A stretch of DNA of 64,000 nucleotides from positions 83,951 to 147,950 of the forward strand of contig NZ_JAKVTW010000011.1 in assembly GCF_022489065.1 (NCBI RefSeq), in the 5' to 3' direction. The notes below the pieces were generated by a model. The model was not told the origin of the DNA. It did no database searches and worked only from the letters and a program-made list of their open reading frames with translations. A program made the position numbers and the translations under genes. Origin of the DNA: Vreelandella neptunia (GTDB lineage Bacteria > Pseudomonadota > Gammaproteobacteria > Pseudomonadales > Halomonadaceae). This document shows, piece by piece, positions 18,638-28,701 of the stretch (position 1 is its first letter; each line of letters begins with the position of its first letter).

Positions 18638-20674
18638 TTGAGTAGCGAAATCATCAAAGTTCCCGATATCGGTGGTGATACCGATGTCGAAATCATCGAG
18701 ATTGCGGTGTCAGAAGGCGACGTCATTGAAGCGGAAGACACCCTGATCACTCTGGAATCTGACAAAGCCAGCATGGATGTGCCGGCCCCGAAAGGCGGCA
18801 AGGTCATCAAAGTGCTGGTCAAAGAAGGCGATAGCGTTTCCGAAGGTGACGATATCGTAGAGCTGGAAGTTGAAGGCGACAGCAGTAGCGAAGAAAGCAG
18901 TAGCAACGACGCTGAGCCAGAAGCAGCCCCAGCGAAAGAAGAAAAGCCCCAAGAAGAGAAGCCGCAGGACGAGAAGCCTGCTGCCAAGAAATCAGCCGGT
19001 GGTAAGCAAACCGTTGATATCAAGGTGCCCGACTTGGGTGGCTCGGATAGCGTTGAGATCATCGAAGTCGCGGTGAGTGAAGGCGATGAGGTTGAAGCTG
19101 AAGACACACTGATTACCCTGGAGTCTGATAAAGCCTCCATGGACGTGCCCAGCCCTCATAGCGGCAAAATCGTCAGCTTCACTGTGAAAGAAGGCGACAC
19201 GGTTTCTGAAGGCGACGTGATCGGTCAGATGGAGATTGCGGGCGAAGGCGGCGACGAGAGTGAAGACGCGCCTGAAGAGCAAGCCTCTAGCCAAGCCAGC
19301 AGCGAACCCGAAGAGCCCGCTGATGAAGATGATCAGGAAGAGGCCGCCAGCGTTGAGCCGGAACGCAAAGAGATTCGCGTGCCTGATCTTTCTGGCGCAT
19401 CTGACGTGCCAATTATCGAAATCGGCGTAGCGGCAGGCGATGAGGTCAATGAAGAAGATCCGTTGATCACCCTAGAGTCTGATAAAGCCTCTATGGACGT
19501 CCCTAGCCCTTACAAAGGTAAGCTCATCGAGCTGACCGTTAAAGAGGGTGACACTGTCTCTGAAGGCGATGTGATTGGCTATATGGAAGTGGCGGGTGCC
19601 AAAAAAGCAGCACCGAAAAAAGCCGCACCCGAAAAAGCCGAGTCTAAAAGCGATAAGCCCAAGAGCGATAAGCCGAGCAAGGCCGCTGAGTCCCCATCGG
19701 GCACGCCCAGCCCGGAAGCTCAAATGGCGGCCCACAAGCCACGCGACGGCAAACTGGTTCACGCCGGGCCTGCGGTGCGTATGCTGGCTCGTGAGCTGGG
19801 CGTCGATTTGGAACTGGTGAAACCCAGCGGCCCGAAAGATCGCGTGCTCAAAGAGGACGTACAGTCCTATGTTAAGCAAGCGATTGCCAATCAGGGTAAA
19901 GCCCAGCCCGGCGCCGCAGCTGCGGCCACAGGCGGTGCGGGCATTCCGCCGATCCCGGAAGTCGACTTCAGCCAGTTTGGTGAAGTGGAAGAGAAGCCGA
20001 TGGGTCGCCTGCTTAAGATGGGTGCGACCAATCTGCATCGCAGCTGGCTCAATGTGCCCCATGTCACGCAGTTCGACGAAGCGGACATTACCGAGCTGGA
20101 AGCCTTCCGTAAGGCGATGAAAGCCGAAGTAGAAGCTCAAGGCGCCAAGCTAACGCCGCTGCCGTTTATGGTTAAAGCCTGTGCCTTTGCGCTGCGTAAA
20201 TTCCCGCAGTTCAACGTCAGCCTGAAGGGCGATGGTGAAACGCTGGTATGGAAGAACTATGTCCATATCGGTATCGCTGTCGATACCCCTGATGGCCTGA
20301 TGGTTCCTGTTGTGCGCGACGCCGACAAGAAATCCCTGGTCGAGATTGCCAAGGAGATGGCGGAGCTAGGCAAGAAAGCACAGACCAAAAAGCTCAAGCG
20401 CGACGAGATGACCGGTGGCTGTTTCACTATTTCGAGCCTCGGTTCGATTGGTGGTACGGCGTTTACACCGATCGTCAATGCGCCGGAAGTGGCTATATTG
20501 GGTGTCTCCAAAGCGCAAATGAAGCCGGTATGGGATGGCAGCGCCTTCCAGCCGCGCCTAATGATGCCACTATCGCTCTCCTATGATCACCGTGCGATCA
20601 ACGGCGCCGATGCGGCACGCTTTACCGCCTTCCTGGCAGATGTATTGACCGATATCCGTCGTTTACTGCTGTAA
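18638..20674 (+). CDS. aceF: Pyruvate dehydrogenase E2, dihydrolipoyl acetyltransferase with three lipoyl domains
   Basis: E2 forms the core of the complex and transfers acetyl groups to CoA. The 678-aa protein has three lipoyl domains, each with the ESDKAS motif (lipoyl lysines near residues 43, 165 and 283), joined by acidic or Ala/Pro/Lys-rich linkers. An E1/E3-binding domain lies near 376-412 (AVRMLARELGVDLELV), and the catalytic domain ends in SYDHRAINGADAARF with His651. The start is TTG 18638, because GGAAGGAG lies 7 bases upstream and the lipoyl domain begins at once; no ATG fits. A perfect terminator follows. Confidence 0.96.
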   Translation: MSSEIIKVPDIGGDTDVEIIEIAVSEGDVIEAEDTLITLESDKASMDVPAPKGGKVIKVLVKEGDSVSEGDDIVELEVEGDSSSEESSSNDAEPEAAPAKEEKPQEEKPQDEKPAAKKSAGGKQTVDIKVPDLGGSDSVEIIEVAVSEGDEVEAEDTLITLESDKASMDVPSPHSGKIVSFTVKEGDTVSEGDVIGQMEIAGEGGDESEDAPEEQASSQASSEPEEPADEDDQEEAASVEPERKEIRVPDLSGASDVPIIEIGVAAGDEVNEEDPLITLESDKASMDVPSPYKGKLIELTVKEGDTVSEGDVIGYMEVAGAKKAAPKKAAPEKAESKSDKPKSDKPSKAAESPSGTPSPEAQMAAHKPRDGKLVHAGPAVRMLARELGVDLELVKPSGPKDRVLKEDVQSYVKQAIANQGKAQPGAAAAATGGAGIPPIPEVDFSQFGEVEEKPMGRLLKMGATNLHRSWLNVPHVTQFDEADITELEAFRKAMKAEVEAQGAKLTPLPFMVKACAFALRKFPQFNVSLKGDGETLVWKNYVHIGIAVDTPDGLMVPVVRDADKKSLVEIAKEMAELGKKAQTKKLKRDEMTGGCFTISSLGSIGGTAFTPIVNAPEVAILGVSKAQMKPVWDGSAFQPRLMMPLSLSYDHRAINGADAARFTAFLADVLTDIRRLLL

Positions 20675-20692
20675 TTCCCTGCGATGGAGTTT

Positions 20693-20730
20693 CACAAGCG
20701 GCGCCCCTCGGGGCGCCGCTTGTGTTTGCT
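20693..20730 (+). terminator. Terminator of aceEF
   Basis: CACAAGCGGCGCCCC (20693-20707) and GGGGCGCCGCTTGTG (20710-20724) are perfect 15-bp complements, followed by TTTGCT. It is a very stable stem with a short T run. Confidence 0.85.
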
Positions 20731-20812
20731 AAATGGTTAGCAGGGCGACCAAAGTGGTAGTTTTAGGGCATTTGGCTGTTTTAATTTAAAAAAATTGAAA
20801 TAAAAGCGGGTT

Positions 20813-21581
<769 letters not shown>

Positions 21582-21620
21582 TAACCGCTATTGGCGATAA
21601 CGCTGGTTTTACGCATCTGG

Positions 21621-21644
21621 GATGGCCCGCTTAGGCGGGCCATC
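21621..21644 (+). terminator. Stem-loop after adk
   Basis: GATGGCCCGC and GCGGGCCATC form a perfect 10-bp GC-rich stem with a TTAG loop. It lacks a T run, so termination is probable but not certain. Confidence 0.5.
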
Positions 21645-21703
21645 GTCGTGATAGCCTGACAAAGGTATAATGTCGCAATCTTTCTTTTGAGTGGCCACTT
21701 GCT

Positions 21704-22402
21704 ATGCCGTTACATCTGCTTGCCCTGGACGCCTCATCAAGCGCCTGCTCTGCAGCCCTACTGCGCCAGGACGATTCGAGCACTGAGTGCCTTGCGCGCT
21801 TTGAGATGACGCCGCGAGCCCATACCCGGCGGTTGTTACCGATGGTGGATGAAGTGCTTGCTGAAGCGCAGGTAACGCCTTCCCAGCTGGATGCCGTAGC
21901 ATTTGGCCGGGGGCCGGGGTCGTTTACCGGGCTGCGTATCGCGGCGGGAGCAGCCCAAGGGTTAGCCTTTGGCCTCGACTGCCCGCTATTGGGGGTCTCA
22001 ACGCTGGAAGCGCTGGCGCTTCAGGCCCATCGCCGCTATCACCTTCGCCACGTGGTGACCGCCTTGGATGCGCGCATGGGCGAGGTCTACGCCGCCACCT
22101 GGCACTGCCTGAAAGACACCATTACGCCGATGAGTGCCGAGGCCGTGCTGGCCCCAGAGGCGCTGCGCCTGCCTGGCGACGAAACCGATTGGGTGGGCGT
22201 AGGCAGTGGCTTTTCATTGTGGGAGCGCTTCACTGTCGACGTTCAGCTAAACATGCCCCAGCATTTGGATGATGTAGAGCCCCGCGCTGAAGAGATGGCG
22301 TGGCTGGCGGCGCGTGATTTTGCGGCTGGGTTAGGGCAGGCCGCGCACTTGGTTCAGCCAGTTTATCTACGCAACGATGTTGCCTGGAAAAAGCCCGCAT
22401 GA
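21704..22402 (+). CDS. tsaB: tRNA t6A biosynthesis protein TsaB
   Basis: TsaB partners TsaD in making threonylcarbamoyl-A37 of tRNA. The 232-aa protein has the ASKHA-fold N-terminus [15 protein letters not shown], then [23 protein letters not shown] and GVSTLEALA, all standard for TsaB/YeaZ. It overlaps rsmJ by 4 bases (ATGA). A t6A-dependent enzyme gene (trmO) is elsewhere in the same window, consistent with this modification being present. Confidence 0.93.
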   Translation: MPLHLLALDASSSACSAALLRQDDSSTECLARFEMTPRAHTRRLLPMVDEVLAEAQVTPSQLDAVAFGRGPGSFTGLRIAAGAAQGLAFGLDCPLLGVSTLEALALQAHRRYHLRHVVTALDARMGEVYAATWHCLKDTITPMSAEAVLAPEALRLPGDETDWVGVGSGFSLWERFTVDVQLNMPQHLDDVEPRAEEMAWLAARDFAAGLGQAAHLVQPVYLRNDVAWKKPA

Positions 22403-23142
22403 CCTTTGAAGAGAGCGCTGTGGAAAGTGATGTTGAGCGCGAGATTGAGGGCATCGTTCTGCCTGACGGCCTGCGCTTATTGCAGGGCGCTGAAGGGTTG
22501 GCGCTGGTCGGCGATGAAAAACGCTACGGCAAGCCGCTGAGCGTCGATTTTGTGGCGGGCAAAGCGGCCCATCGGCGTCGCTTTGGCGGTGGGCGGGGGC
22601 AGTTAGTCGCCAAGGCTTGTGGCCTAGCCAAGGGCGTGACCCCCAGCATTGTCGATGCCACAGCAGGGCTAGGTCGCGATGCGTTTGTGTTGGCCAGCCT
22701 GGGTGCCCAAGTGCTGCTGATTGAGCGGGTCGCGGCGATTGCGGCACTCTTGAACGATGGCCTTAAGCGCGCTACCAGACATAGCGATACGGCGGATATT
22801 GCCGCCCGTATGCAGCTGTGTCATGGCGATGCCGCTCAGTCCCTGGCTGACATTGTCGCAAGTGCCCACTTTCCGCCCCAAGTCATTCATTTGGACCCTA
22901 TGTTTCCCCATCGTGAGAAATCGGCGCTAGTGAAAAAAGAGATGCGGCTGTTTCGAGAGTTGGCTGGTGACGATAACGATGCCCCACGATTGCTTGAAGC
23001 GGCACTGGATGTGGCTACTCACCGCGTAGTGGTAAAGCGCCCCCGTAAGGCGCCACCTATCGATGGCCCGGTACCCCAGCATACGCTTGAAGGCAAAACC
23101 AGCCGCTATGATTTATATGTGCACCGTTCATTGGTGCGCTGA
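22399..23142 (+). CDS. rsmJ: 16S rRNA (guanine1516-N2)-methyltransferase
   Basis: RsmJ methylates G1516 of 16S rRNA. The 247-aa protein shows [28 protein letters not shown], the SAM-binding [27 protein letters not shown], and the catalytic [20 protein letters not shown]. It is coupled to tsaB by a 4-base overlap. Confidence 0.93.
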   Translation: MTFEESAVESDVEREIEGIVLPDGLRLLQGAEGLALVGDEKRYGKPLSVDFVAGKAAHRRRFGGGRGQLVAKACGLAKGVTPSIVDATAGLGRDAFVLASLGAQVLLIERVAAIAALLNDGLKRATRHSDTADIAARMQLCHGDAAQSLADIVASAHFPPQVIHLDPMFPHREKSALVKKEMRLFRELAGDDNDAPRLLEAALDVATHRVVVKRPRKAPPIDGPVPQHTLEGKTSRYDLYVHRSLVR

Positions 23143-23166
23143 TCCTCGGCACTGCAAGGAGCAACC

Positions 23167-24288
23167 ATGCAGAACGCGTGGCGAGAAGGAAATCGATTTA
23201 CGCTGTTGCCGGAAGCTTCGCGCTTTCTGCCAGCCATGTTTGAAGCAGTCCATAATGCTCGTCACTATGTGTTGGTAGAACTCTATTTGATGGAGTCGGG
23301 AGAGCTTGCTGACCAAGTGAGTGACGCGCTTCTTGATGCTGTCCAGCGCGGCGTCAGCGTCAGTTTGCTGCTGGATGGCTACGGCTCTATGGGGCTCTCC
23401 AATGAGGATCGTCAGCGGTTGAGAACGGGCGGCGTACAGCTGCGCTTTTTTAACCCGATAGGTTTCCACTCCTTGGCACGTAATTTAAGCCGCGATCACC
23501 GCAAAATAGTCGTGATTGACGGCGCGCTTGCGTTTACCGGTGGCTTTGGCGCGGTGGATGAGTTTCTCAACGCCTGGTATGAGATTGCGCTGCGAATCGA
23601 TGGCCCGGTGGTGGCTGACTGGGAGCAGCTTTTCCGGCGATTGTGGAACTCACGGCTAACCCGCAATGAAAAAGGCGATAATAGCGCGGGAAGCCTGCCT
23701 GAACGGCGTGAGCCACGAGCGCATACTGATGGCGTGCCTGGACGGGCGATGTCGGCTCGGGGCTATCGATACCAAGCCATTCGCCATTCACTGCATGAGC
23801 GGGTAAACCATGCACAAACACAGCTATGGCTGTGTACTCCCTATTTTGTGCCGACCTTTGCGCTGCGACGCCGTCTGGTTAGAGCCGCCCGGCGCGGGAT
23901 TGATGTGCGCCTGCTGCTACCCGGAACAAAGCATGACCACCCCAGCGTACGCTTTGCCGGCCAACGCTTCTACCACTCGCTGCTGAAGGCGGGCGTGCGA
24001 ATTTATGAATTTCAGCCGACCTTTATCCATGCCAAATTCGTGCTCGCCGATGAGTGGGTAAGCATTGGTTCGTGTAATTTTGATCACTGGAATCTGCACT
24101 GGAACTTAGAAGCAAATCAAGAGGTGATGGATCCCCAGCTTGCCTCCGAAGTACGCGAGCTGTTCGAGCGTAACTTTGCCGCCAGCCAAGAAGTAGACGC
24201 CGCTGTCTGGGCGGCGCGCCCCTGGGGCCAGCGCACCAAAGAGTGGATCTATGGCGTGCTGGATGCCATGGTGACGCGGCTTAAATAG
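23167..24288 (+). CDS. clsB: Phospholipase D-family cardiolipin synthase, ClsB-like
   Basis: The 373-aa protein has two HKD motifs: DHRKIVVIDGALAFTGG near residue 110 and FIHAKFVLADEWVSIGSCNFD near 287. This is the layout of bacterial cardiolipin/phosphatidyltransferase enzymes. It lacks N-terminal membrane helices, as ClsB does, and is shorter than ClsA. The product may join phosphatidylglycerol with another lipid; the exact substrate is not visible. AAGGAG precedes the ATG. It is 24 bases after rsmJ and may be co-transcribed. Confidence 0.85.
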   Translation: MQNAWREGNRFTLLPEASRFLPAMFEAVHNARHYVLVELYLMESGELADQVSDALLDAVQRGVSVSLLLDGYGSMGLSNEDRQRLRTGGVQLRFFNPIGFHSLARNLSRDHRKIVVIDGALAFTGGFGAVDEFLNAWYEIALRIDGPVVADWEQLFRRLWNSRLTRNEKGDNSAGSLPERREPRAHTDGVPGRAMSARGYRYQAIRHSLHERVNHAQTQLWLCTPYFVPTFALRRRLVRAARRGIDVRLLLPGTKHDHPSVRFAGQRFYHSLLKAGVRIYEFQPTFIHAKFVLADEWVSIGSCNFDHWNLHWNLEANQEVMDPQLASEVRELFERNFAASQEVDAAVWAARPWGQRTKEWIYGVLDAMVTRLK

Positions 24289-24334
24289 TTAGCGTCTATT
24301 CTAAGTGCTTATTTTAAGTGTCTACTCCAAGCGC

Positions 24335-24994
24335 CTAGCGCTTTTTACCTTTTGCAGGTGTCTTTTTACGCGGTTTGGGTTTGGGCGTTTCAGGCGGGAC
24401 GCGGTAGTGCAGGTAAAGGTCTAGCACGAGCTCAGGCAACTGCACGACGAGCGACTCCTGGCGCGCTTGGTCTTTCGCCAGCTCGGCCATATCCGGCTCA
24501 TCGTCGAATAGCCCAGAGAGAAGCATAAACGGCAGCAGCAGGGTGGCGGCGGCCTCTTCATCGTCCTGGAACCAGGCGCTCTCATCGCTGAAGACGCCCT
24601 CCATAAAGCCTGCACACCAGTCGCCAATCGGCGTTTCTTCGGCAGGTTCGCCACCCAGTGTTAGTTCAAAAGGGAGTTCCGGTAAGCCGCCTTGTTCGAG
24701 TACCGCCACCGCATTGTCACGCAGTAAGGTGAGGAGGGTGATAATCTCCTCTTGCTCAGCCTCGTCGGCGTAGCGCGGCTCACCTTGGAACAGCTCCGCT
24801 AGCCACTGAGTGGGCGGCACTTCGCTTGGGGCCACTGCAAGAGCGACTAAAAAACCATGGGCGGAGATGAGATCCAGAGCATCTTCATCCACTTGATCAG
24901 AGTCGAGGAAATCGTCCAACCTATCCAGCTGCTCATCTTCGAGCAGTGGCTGCGGTGGCGTGTTTGTGTCGGGCGTATCGCTGCGCTCTGCCAT
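24335..24994 (-). CDS. YecA/YgfB (UPF0149) family protein
   Basis: The 219-aa acidic protein matches the UPF0149 all-helical fold: LDRLDDFLDSD, then LDLISAHGFLVALAVAP with SEVPPTQWLAELF, and FMEGVF with LLPFMLLSGLFDD. In place of the usual C-terminal SEC-C zinc motif it ends in a Lys/Pro-rich basic tail (PKPRKKTPAKGKKR), which could bind nucleic acid; that is inference. The function of the family is unclear. It is divergent from sprT. Confidence 0.8.
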   Translation of the reverse strand: MAERSDTPDTNTPPQPLLEDEQLDRLDDFLDSDQVDEDALDLISAHGFLVALAVAPSEVPPTQWLAELFQGEPRYADEAEQEEIITLLTLLRDNAVAVLEQGGLPELPFELTLGGEPAEETPIGDWCAGFMEGVFSDESAWFQDDEEAAATLLLPFMLLSGLFDDEPDMAELAKDQARQESLVVQLPELVLDLYLHYRVPPETPKPKPRKKTPAKGKKR

Positions 24995-25058
24995 GAGTAA
25001 AGCCTCGTCAATGCAAATCGGTAATCAAGAGTTATTTATAACGGCTAGTTTATCACTA

Positions 25059-25607
25059 ATGAGTATTACACCACTGCCCCCCTGGCCAGTTGCTGAGCTG
25101 GCTGCCATGTCGGAAACAGCGTTGCATCAAGCCGCGCGTGCTCGCGTTGAACAAGCGTGGCAGCGCTGCTGTGAAGTATGCCCTACGCTGCCAGCCCCAA
25201 AGGTGTGGTTTAACCTGCGCGGCGCTTCGGCCGGACAAGCGCACCTGGGGCACGGCGGCTTACGCTTAAACCCGGTGCTGCTGAGTGAGAACCGCACGGC
25301 GTTTTTTGATGAAGTGATTCCACACGAAATGGCCCACTGGCTGGTGTTCCATTTGGACAACGGCCCGCGCTTAAAACCCCATGGACGTGAGTGGAAAACG
25401 GTGATGCGTGAGCTTTTCGGTATAGCCCCCAGTGTGACCCATCGGTTTGATATTAAGCAGGCACAGCCTGCACCTTATCGTTACCAGTGTGATTGCCGGT
25501 TTCATCAATTTACCTCGAGGCGTCATGCTTTAGTGGTAAACGGGCGTCGCTACCGCTGCCGCCACTGTGCTAAGACCTTGGTCTACAGGCCGGAAGTTGA
25601 CTCATGA
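25059..25607 (+). CDS. sprT: SprT-like zinc metalloprotease
   Basis: SprT-family proteins are minigluzincin-type proteases; the eukaryotic Spartan relative cleaves DNA-protein crosslinks. The 182-aa form has the HEMAHWLVFH zinc motif (His89, Glu90, His93) and a third ligand region KPHGREWK. A C-terminal zinc ribbon follows (YQCDC and YRCRHC). The frame is open from 24960 and the start is uncertain: ATG 25059 fits the family N-terminus best, while ATG 25107 gives a 166-aa form close to the E. coli length. Confidence 0.85.
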   Translation: MSITPLPPWPVAELAAMSETALHQAARARVEQAWQRCCEVCPTLPAPKVWFNLRGASAGQAHLGHGGLRLNPVLLSENRTAFFDEVIPHEMAHWLVFHLDNGPRLKPHGREWKTVMRELFGIAPSVTHRFDIKQAQPAPYRYQCDCRFHQFTSRRHALVVNGRRYRCRHCAKTLVYRPEVDS

Positions 25608-25801
25608 TTCGTTTATAAATGTTTGTTTTTTAAATAAAAAATGATAATACCAATGTCTAAAGGGAAGCCCGGGCGAGGAGGTTTATGCTAGGGGAACATT
25701 AATGGCAGTCGATACTCCTGATAATGGCTAATAAGCCCCATAAATAATCGTATCGACTACAGTTTCTTAGAGAGTGCATTTTCACGGACAGAGGCAATTT
25801 C
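25608..25801 (+). promoter_or_regulatory. acs promoter region with GTCGATAC inverted repeat
   Basis: GTCGATAC (25708-25715) and GTATCGAC (25750-25757) are perfect 8-base inverted copies 34 bases apart, upstream of acs. Related GATAC half-sites occur in the actP upstream region (35907-35929). The adjacent two-component regulator is the natural candidate to bind here; this is inferred. Confidence 0.4.
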
Positions 25802-27751
25802 ATGAGCAACCAACAGAACGTCTATCCGGTGCGCGACGATTTCGCCGCCAATGCCTGGGCCGATAAAGCCAAGTATGAGGCCATGTATCAGCAGTCAATG
25901 GACGATCCGGAAGGCTTCTGGGCCGAGCAGGCCAAGCGCCTAGACTGGATCAAAGCGCCCACTAAAATCAAAAATACCTCGTTTGCGCGTGATAATGTCG
26001 ATATACGTTGGTTTGAGGATGGCCTGCTCAACGTCAGCGCCAACTGCCTTGACCGCCATCTAGATAAGCGCGGTGATCAGACGGCGATCATTTGGGAGGG
26101 CGACAATCCCGATGACTCCAAGCACATTACCTATCGCGAGCTCTACGCCCGTACCAACCAACTGGCCAACGCGCTAAAAGAGCTGGGCATCGGTAAAGGC
26201 GACACCGTAACGCTGTATATGCCGATGATTCCTGAAGCGGCCATGGCAATGCTTGCCTGTTCGCGTATTGGGGCCGTTCACTCGGTTGTCTTCGGTGGCT
26301 TCTCTCCCGATGCCGTTGCCCAGCGCGTCATTGGTGCCGACTCCAAGCTGGTGATTACCGCCGATGAGTCGGTGCGTGGTGGCAAGCACGTGCCATTGAA
26401 GGAGAACGTCGACGCTGCGCTGACCCGTGACGGCACCGATGTGTGCAAAAACGTCTTAGTAGTGAAACGCACCGGCGGTGAGATTGAGTGGAAAGATGGC
26501 CGCGATGTTTGGTTTGACGAGCTGGTCGACAAGCAGTCCACCGAGTGCGAAGCCGAAGCCATGAGCGCTGAAGATCCGCTGTTTATTCTCTATACCTCAG
26601 GCTCTACCGGCGCACCGAAAGGCCTGAAGCACACTACCGGTGGCTATCTGACCTATGCGGCCATGACCCACCAGTATGTGTTTGACTATCAAGAGGGCGA
26701 AATTTACTGGTGCACCGCGGACGTTGGTTGGGTGACCGGTCACAGCTATATCGTTTATGGCCCCTTGGCGAACGGTGCGACCACCTTGATGTTTGAAGGC
26801 GTTCCCAGCTATCCGACCCATGGCCGATTGGGCGATATCGTTGATAAGCACAACGTCAATATCCTCTATACTGCGCCCACTGCGGTGCGTGCTCTGATGG
26901 CTCATGGCGACAAGGTTATGGACTCCAGCAAGCGCGATAGCCTGCGCCTGCTCGGCTCCGTGGGTGAGCCAATCAATCCGGAAGCCTGGGAGTGGTTTTA
27001 CCGCGTTATCGGCAACGAAAAATGCCCGATTGTGGATACCTGGTGGCAAACCGAAACCGGCGGCATCATGATTGCCCCGCTACCGGGTGCAACACCGCTT
27101 AAGCCTGGTTCTGCAACCGTGCCGTTCTTTGGCGTGAAGCCCGCTCTGGTCGACAATGAAGGCAACATTCTTGAAGGTGCCACCGAAGGCAATCTAGTCA
27201 TTCTTGATGCTTGGCCGGGGCAGGCGCGCTCTATTTGGGGTGATCACGAACGCTATATCCAGACCTACTTCTCGACCTATGATGGTATGTACTTCACGGG
27301 TGACGGTTGTCGTCGCGATGAGGATGGCTACTACTGGATTACGGGGCGTGTGGATGACGTTCTGAACGTGTCGGGCCACCGTATGGGGACTGCCGAGATC
27401 GAGTCCTCGCTGGTTGCACACAGCGCCGTCGCGGAAGCAGCCGTTGTAGGTTTCCCGCATGATATTAAGGGACAAGGCATCTATATTTATGTCACCCTGA
27501 ACGACGGCATTGAAGAGTCGGATGAACTCAAAAAAGAGTTAACGCAGTGGGTGCGCAAAGATATTGGCCCGATTGCCTCGCCGGACGTCATTCAGTGGGC
27601 GCCAGGGTTGCCGAAAACCCGCTCGGGTAAAATCATGCGTCGTATCCTGCGCAAGATTGCCGCAAACGAGTGCGATGGGTTGGGTGATACCAGTACGCTA
27701 GCCGACCCGTCGGTGGTCGATGAGCTGATTGAACATCGCGCCAATCAATAA
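25802..27751 (+). CDS. acs: Acetyl-CoA synthetase
   Basis: Acs activates acetate through acetyl-AMP to acetyl-CoA. The 649-aa protein has the AMP-binding signature [19 protein letters not shown] and [24 protein letters not shown] follows, then the C-terminal [11 protein letters not shown], whose Lys is the usual acetylation-control site. AGAGG precedes the ATG. A strong terminator follows, then crbR; actP, crbS and the DUF485 gene are close by. Acetate uptake, activation and sensing are thus clustered. Confidence 0.97.
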   Translation: MSNQQNVYPVRDDFAANAWADKAKYEAMYQQSMDDPEGFWAEQAKRLDWIKAPTKIKNTSFARDNVDIRWFEDGLLNVSANCLDRHLDKRGDQTAIIWEGDNPDDSKHITYRELYARTNQLANALKELGIGKGDTVTLYMPMIPEAAMAMLACSRIGAVHSVVFGGFSPDAVAQRVIGADSKLVITADESVRGGKHVPLKENVDAALTRDGTDVCKNVLVVKRTGGEIEWKDGRDVWFDELVDKQSTECEAEAMSAEDPLFILYTSGSTGAPKGLKHTTGGYLTYAAMTHQYVFDYQEGEIYWCTADVGWVTGHSYIVYGPLANGATTLMFEGVPSYPTHGRLGDIVDKHNVNILYTAPTAVRALMAHGDKVMDSSKRDSLRLLGSVGEPINPEAWEWFYRVIGNEKCPIVDTWWQTETGGIMIAPLPGATPLKPGSATVPFFGVKPALVDNEGNILEGATEGNLVILDAWPGQARSIWGDHERYIQTYFSTYDGMYFTGDGCRRDEDGYYWITGRVDDVLNVSGHRMGTAEIESSLVAHSAVAEAAVVGFPHDIKGQGIYIYVTLNDGIEESDELKKELTQWVRKDIGPIASPDVIQWAPGLPKTRSGKIMRRILRKIAANECDGLGDTSTLADPSVVDELIEHRANQ

Positions 27752-27788
27752 CGGCGACACCGCTGAAGGCTGTATTTAGCCTACTATG

Positions 27789-27830
27789 AACAGTGCCGGC
27801 CCGAGTAGGTCGGCACTGTTGTTTTTGTTT
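27789..27830 (+). terminator. Rho-independent terminator of acs
   Basis: AACAGTGCCG (27789-27798) and CGGCACTGTT (27811-27820) pair perfectly, followed by GTTTTTGTTT. Confidence 0.9.
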
Positions 27831-27968
27831 GTGTGATCTATCTATTACAAATTGTGCATGTGATGCTTGGGCATGATGAAGCCCATGGGGTACCATGCTT
27901 CACAACCGTAAGAGCCTAGCGTCGCGGCGGCAGACAACCCCGCTGCTCGAGGAACCGGAGGAATATCC

Positions 27969-28631
27969 ATGGCAGTAGCTCATAAGTTTATCGTCGCTGA
28001 CGATCACCCGCTGTTTCGTGCAGCGTTGACCCAAGCGTTACGCCAGTTGGCCCCCCAGGCGGAGATTGTCGAAGCGGATACCATGGAAGCCACCACTGAT
28101 GTGGTGAATCGCCACCCAGATGCCGATTTGATTCTCCTGGATCTGCACATGCCAGGAGCCCATGGCTTCTCTGGCTTGATTCAACTGCGTGGTCAAATGC
28201 CCGATATCCCCGTCGCGGTGGTGTCAGGCAGTGATGAACCTTACGTGGTTCGTCGTGCTATTGACTACGGCGCGTCGGGTTTTATCCCTAAATCGTCCTC
28301 TCTACAACTAATTGCTGAGGCGGTAGGCGAAATCCTGCAGGGCGAGGTGTGGTTACCAGAATCATTAGCCAACGTGCTGGAAGAGACCAGTGAAGAGGAG
28401 TCGCGCTTTGCCGAAGCGATTGCATCACTGACGCCACAACAGTTTCGCGTGCTGAATATGCTGACGGAAGGCCTGCTGAATAAGCAGATCGCTTACGAAC
28501 TGAGTGTTTCTGAAGCGACTATCAAGGCCCACGTGACCGCAATATTACGCAAACTTGGCGTACATTCCCGTACTCAGGCGGTTATCGCCGCGCAGAAACT
28601 GGAAGTCGAACCACCGAAAGTCGTCTCCTAA
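27969..28631 (+). CDS. crbR: LuxR/NarL-type response regulator, CrbR-like
   Basis: A two-domain transcription factor of 220 aa. The receiver domain has DDHPLF at the start and phosphoacceptor Asp58 in LILLDLHMPG; the later SGS and PKSS positions are also as expected. A LuxR HTH lies near 150-210 (LTPQQFRVLNMLTEGLLNKQIAYELSVS). The neighbourhood of acs, actP and a transporter-like hybrid kinase matches CrbS/CrbR (MxtR/ErdR in Pseudomonas), which turns on acs for acetate use. GGAGGAA precedes the ATG. It is convergent with crbS rather than in one operon with it. Confidence 0.85.
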   Translation: MAVAHKFIVADDHPLFRAALTQALRQLAPQAEIVEADTMEATTDVVNRHPDADLILLDLHMPGAHGFSGLIQLRGQMPDIPVAVVSGSDEPYVVRRAIDYGASGFIPKSSSLQLIAEAVGEILQGEVWLPESLANVLEETSEEESRFAEAIASLTPQQFRVLNMLTEGLLNKQIAYELSVSEATIKAHVTAILRKLGVHSRTQAVIAAQKLEVEPPKVVS

Positions 28632-28701
28632 TTTCGCACCGCTCGCGAGAACGTTCTCCAAGGTAAGCCCCGAGAGCCCCATCTGAATCCAGCTGCGGCG
28701 C

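Noticed and set aside
18638..19570. Tandem DNA repeat in aceF
   Set aside because: The similarity of the three segments is explained by the three lipoyl domains, not by a separate repeat element.
19472..20140. 222-residue minus-strand frame inside aceF
   Set aside because: It is the complement of the repeated lipoyl and linker codons and has no independent support.
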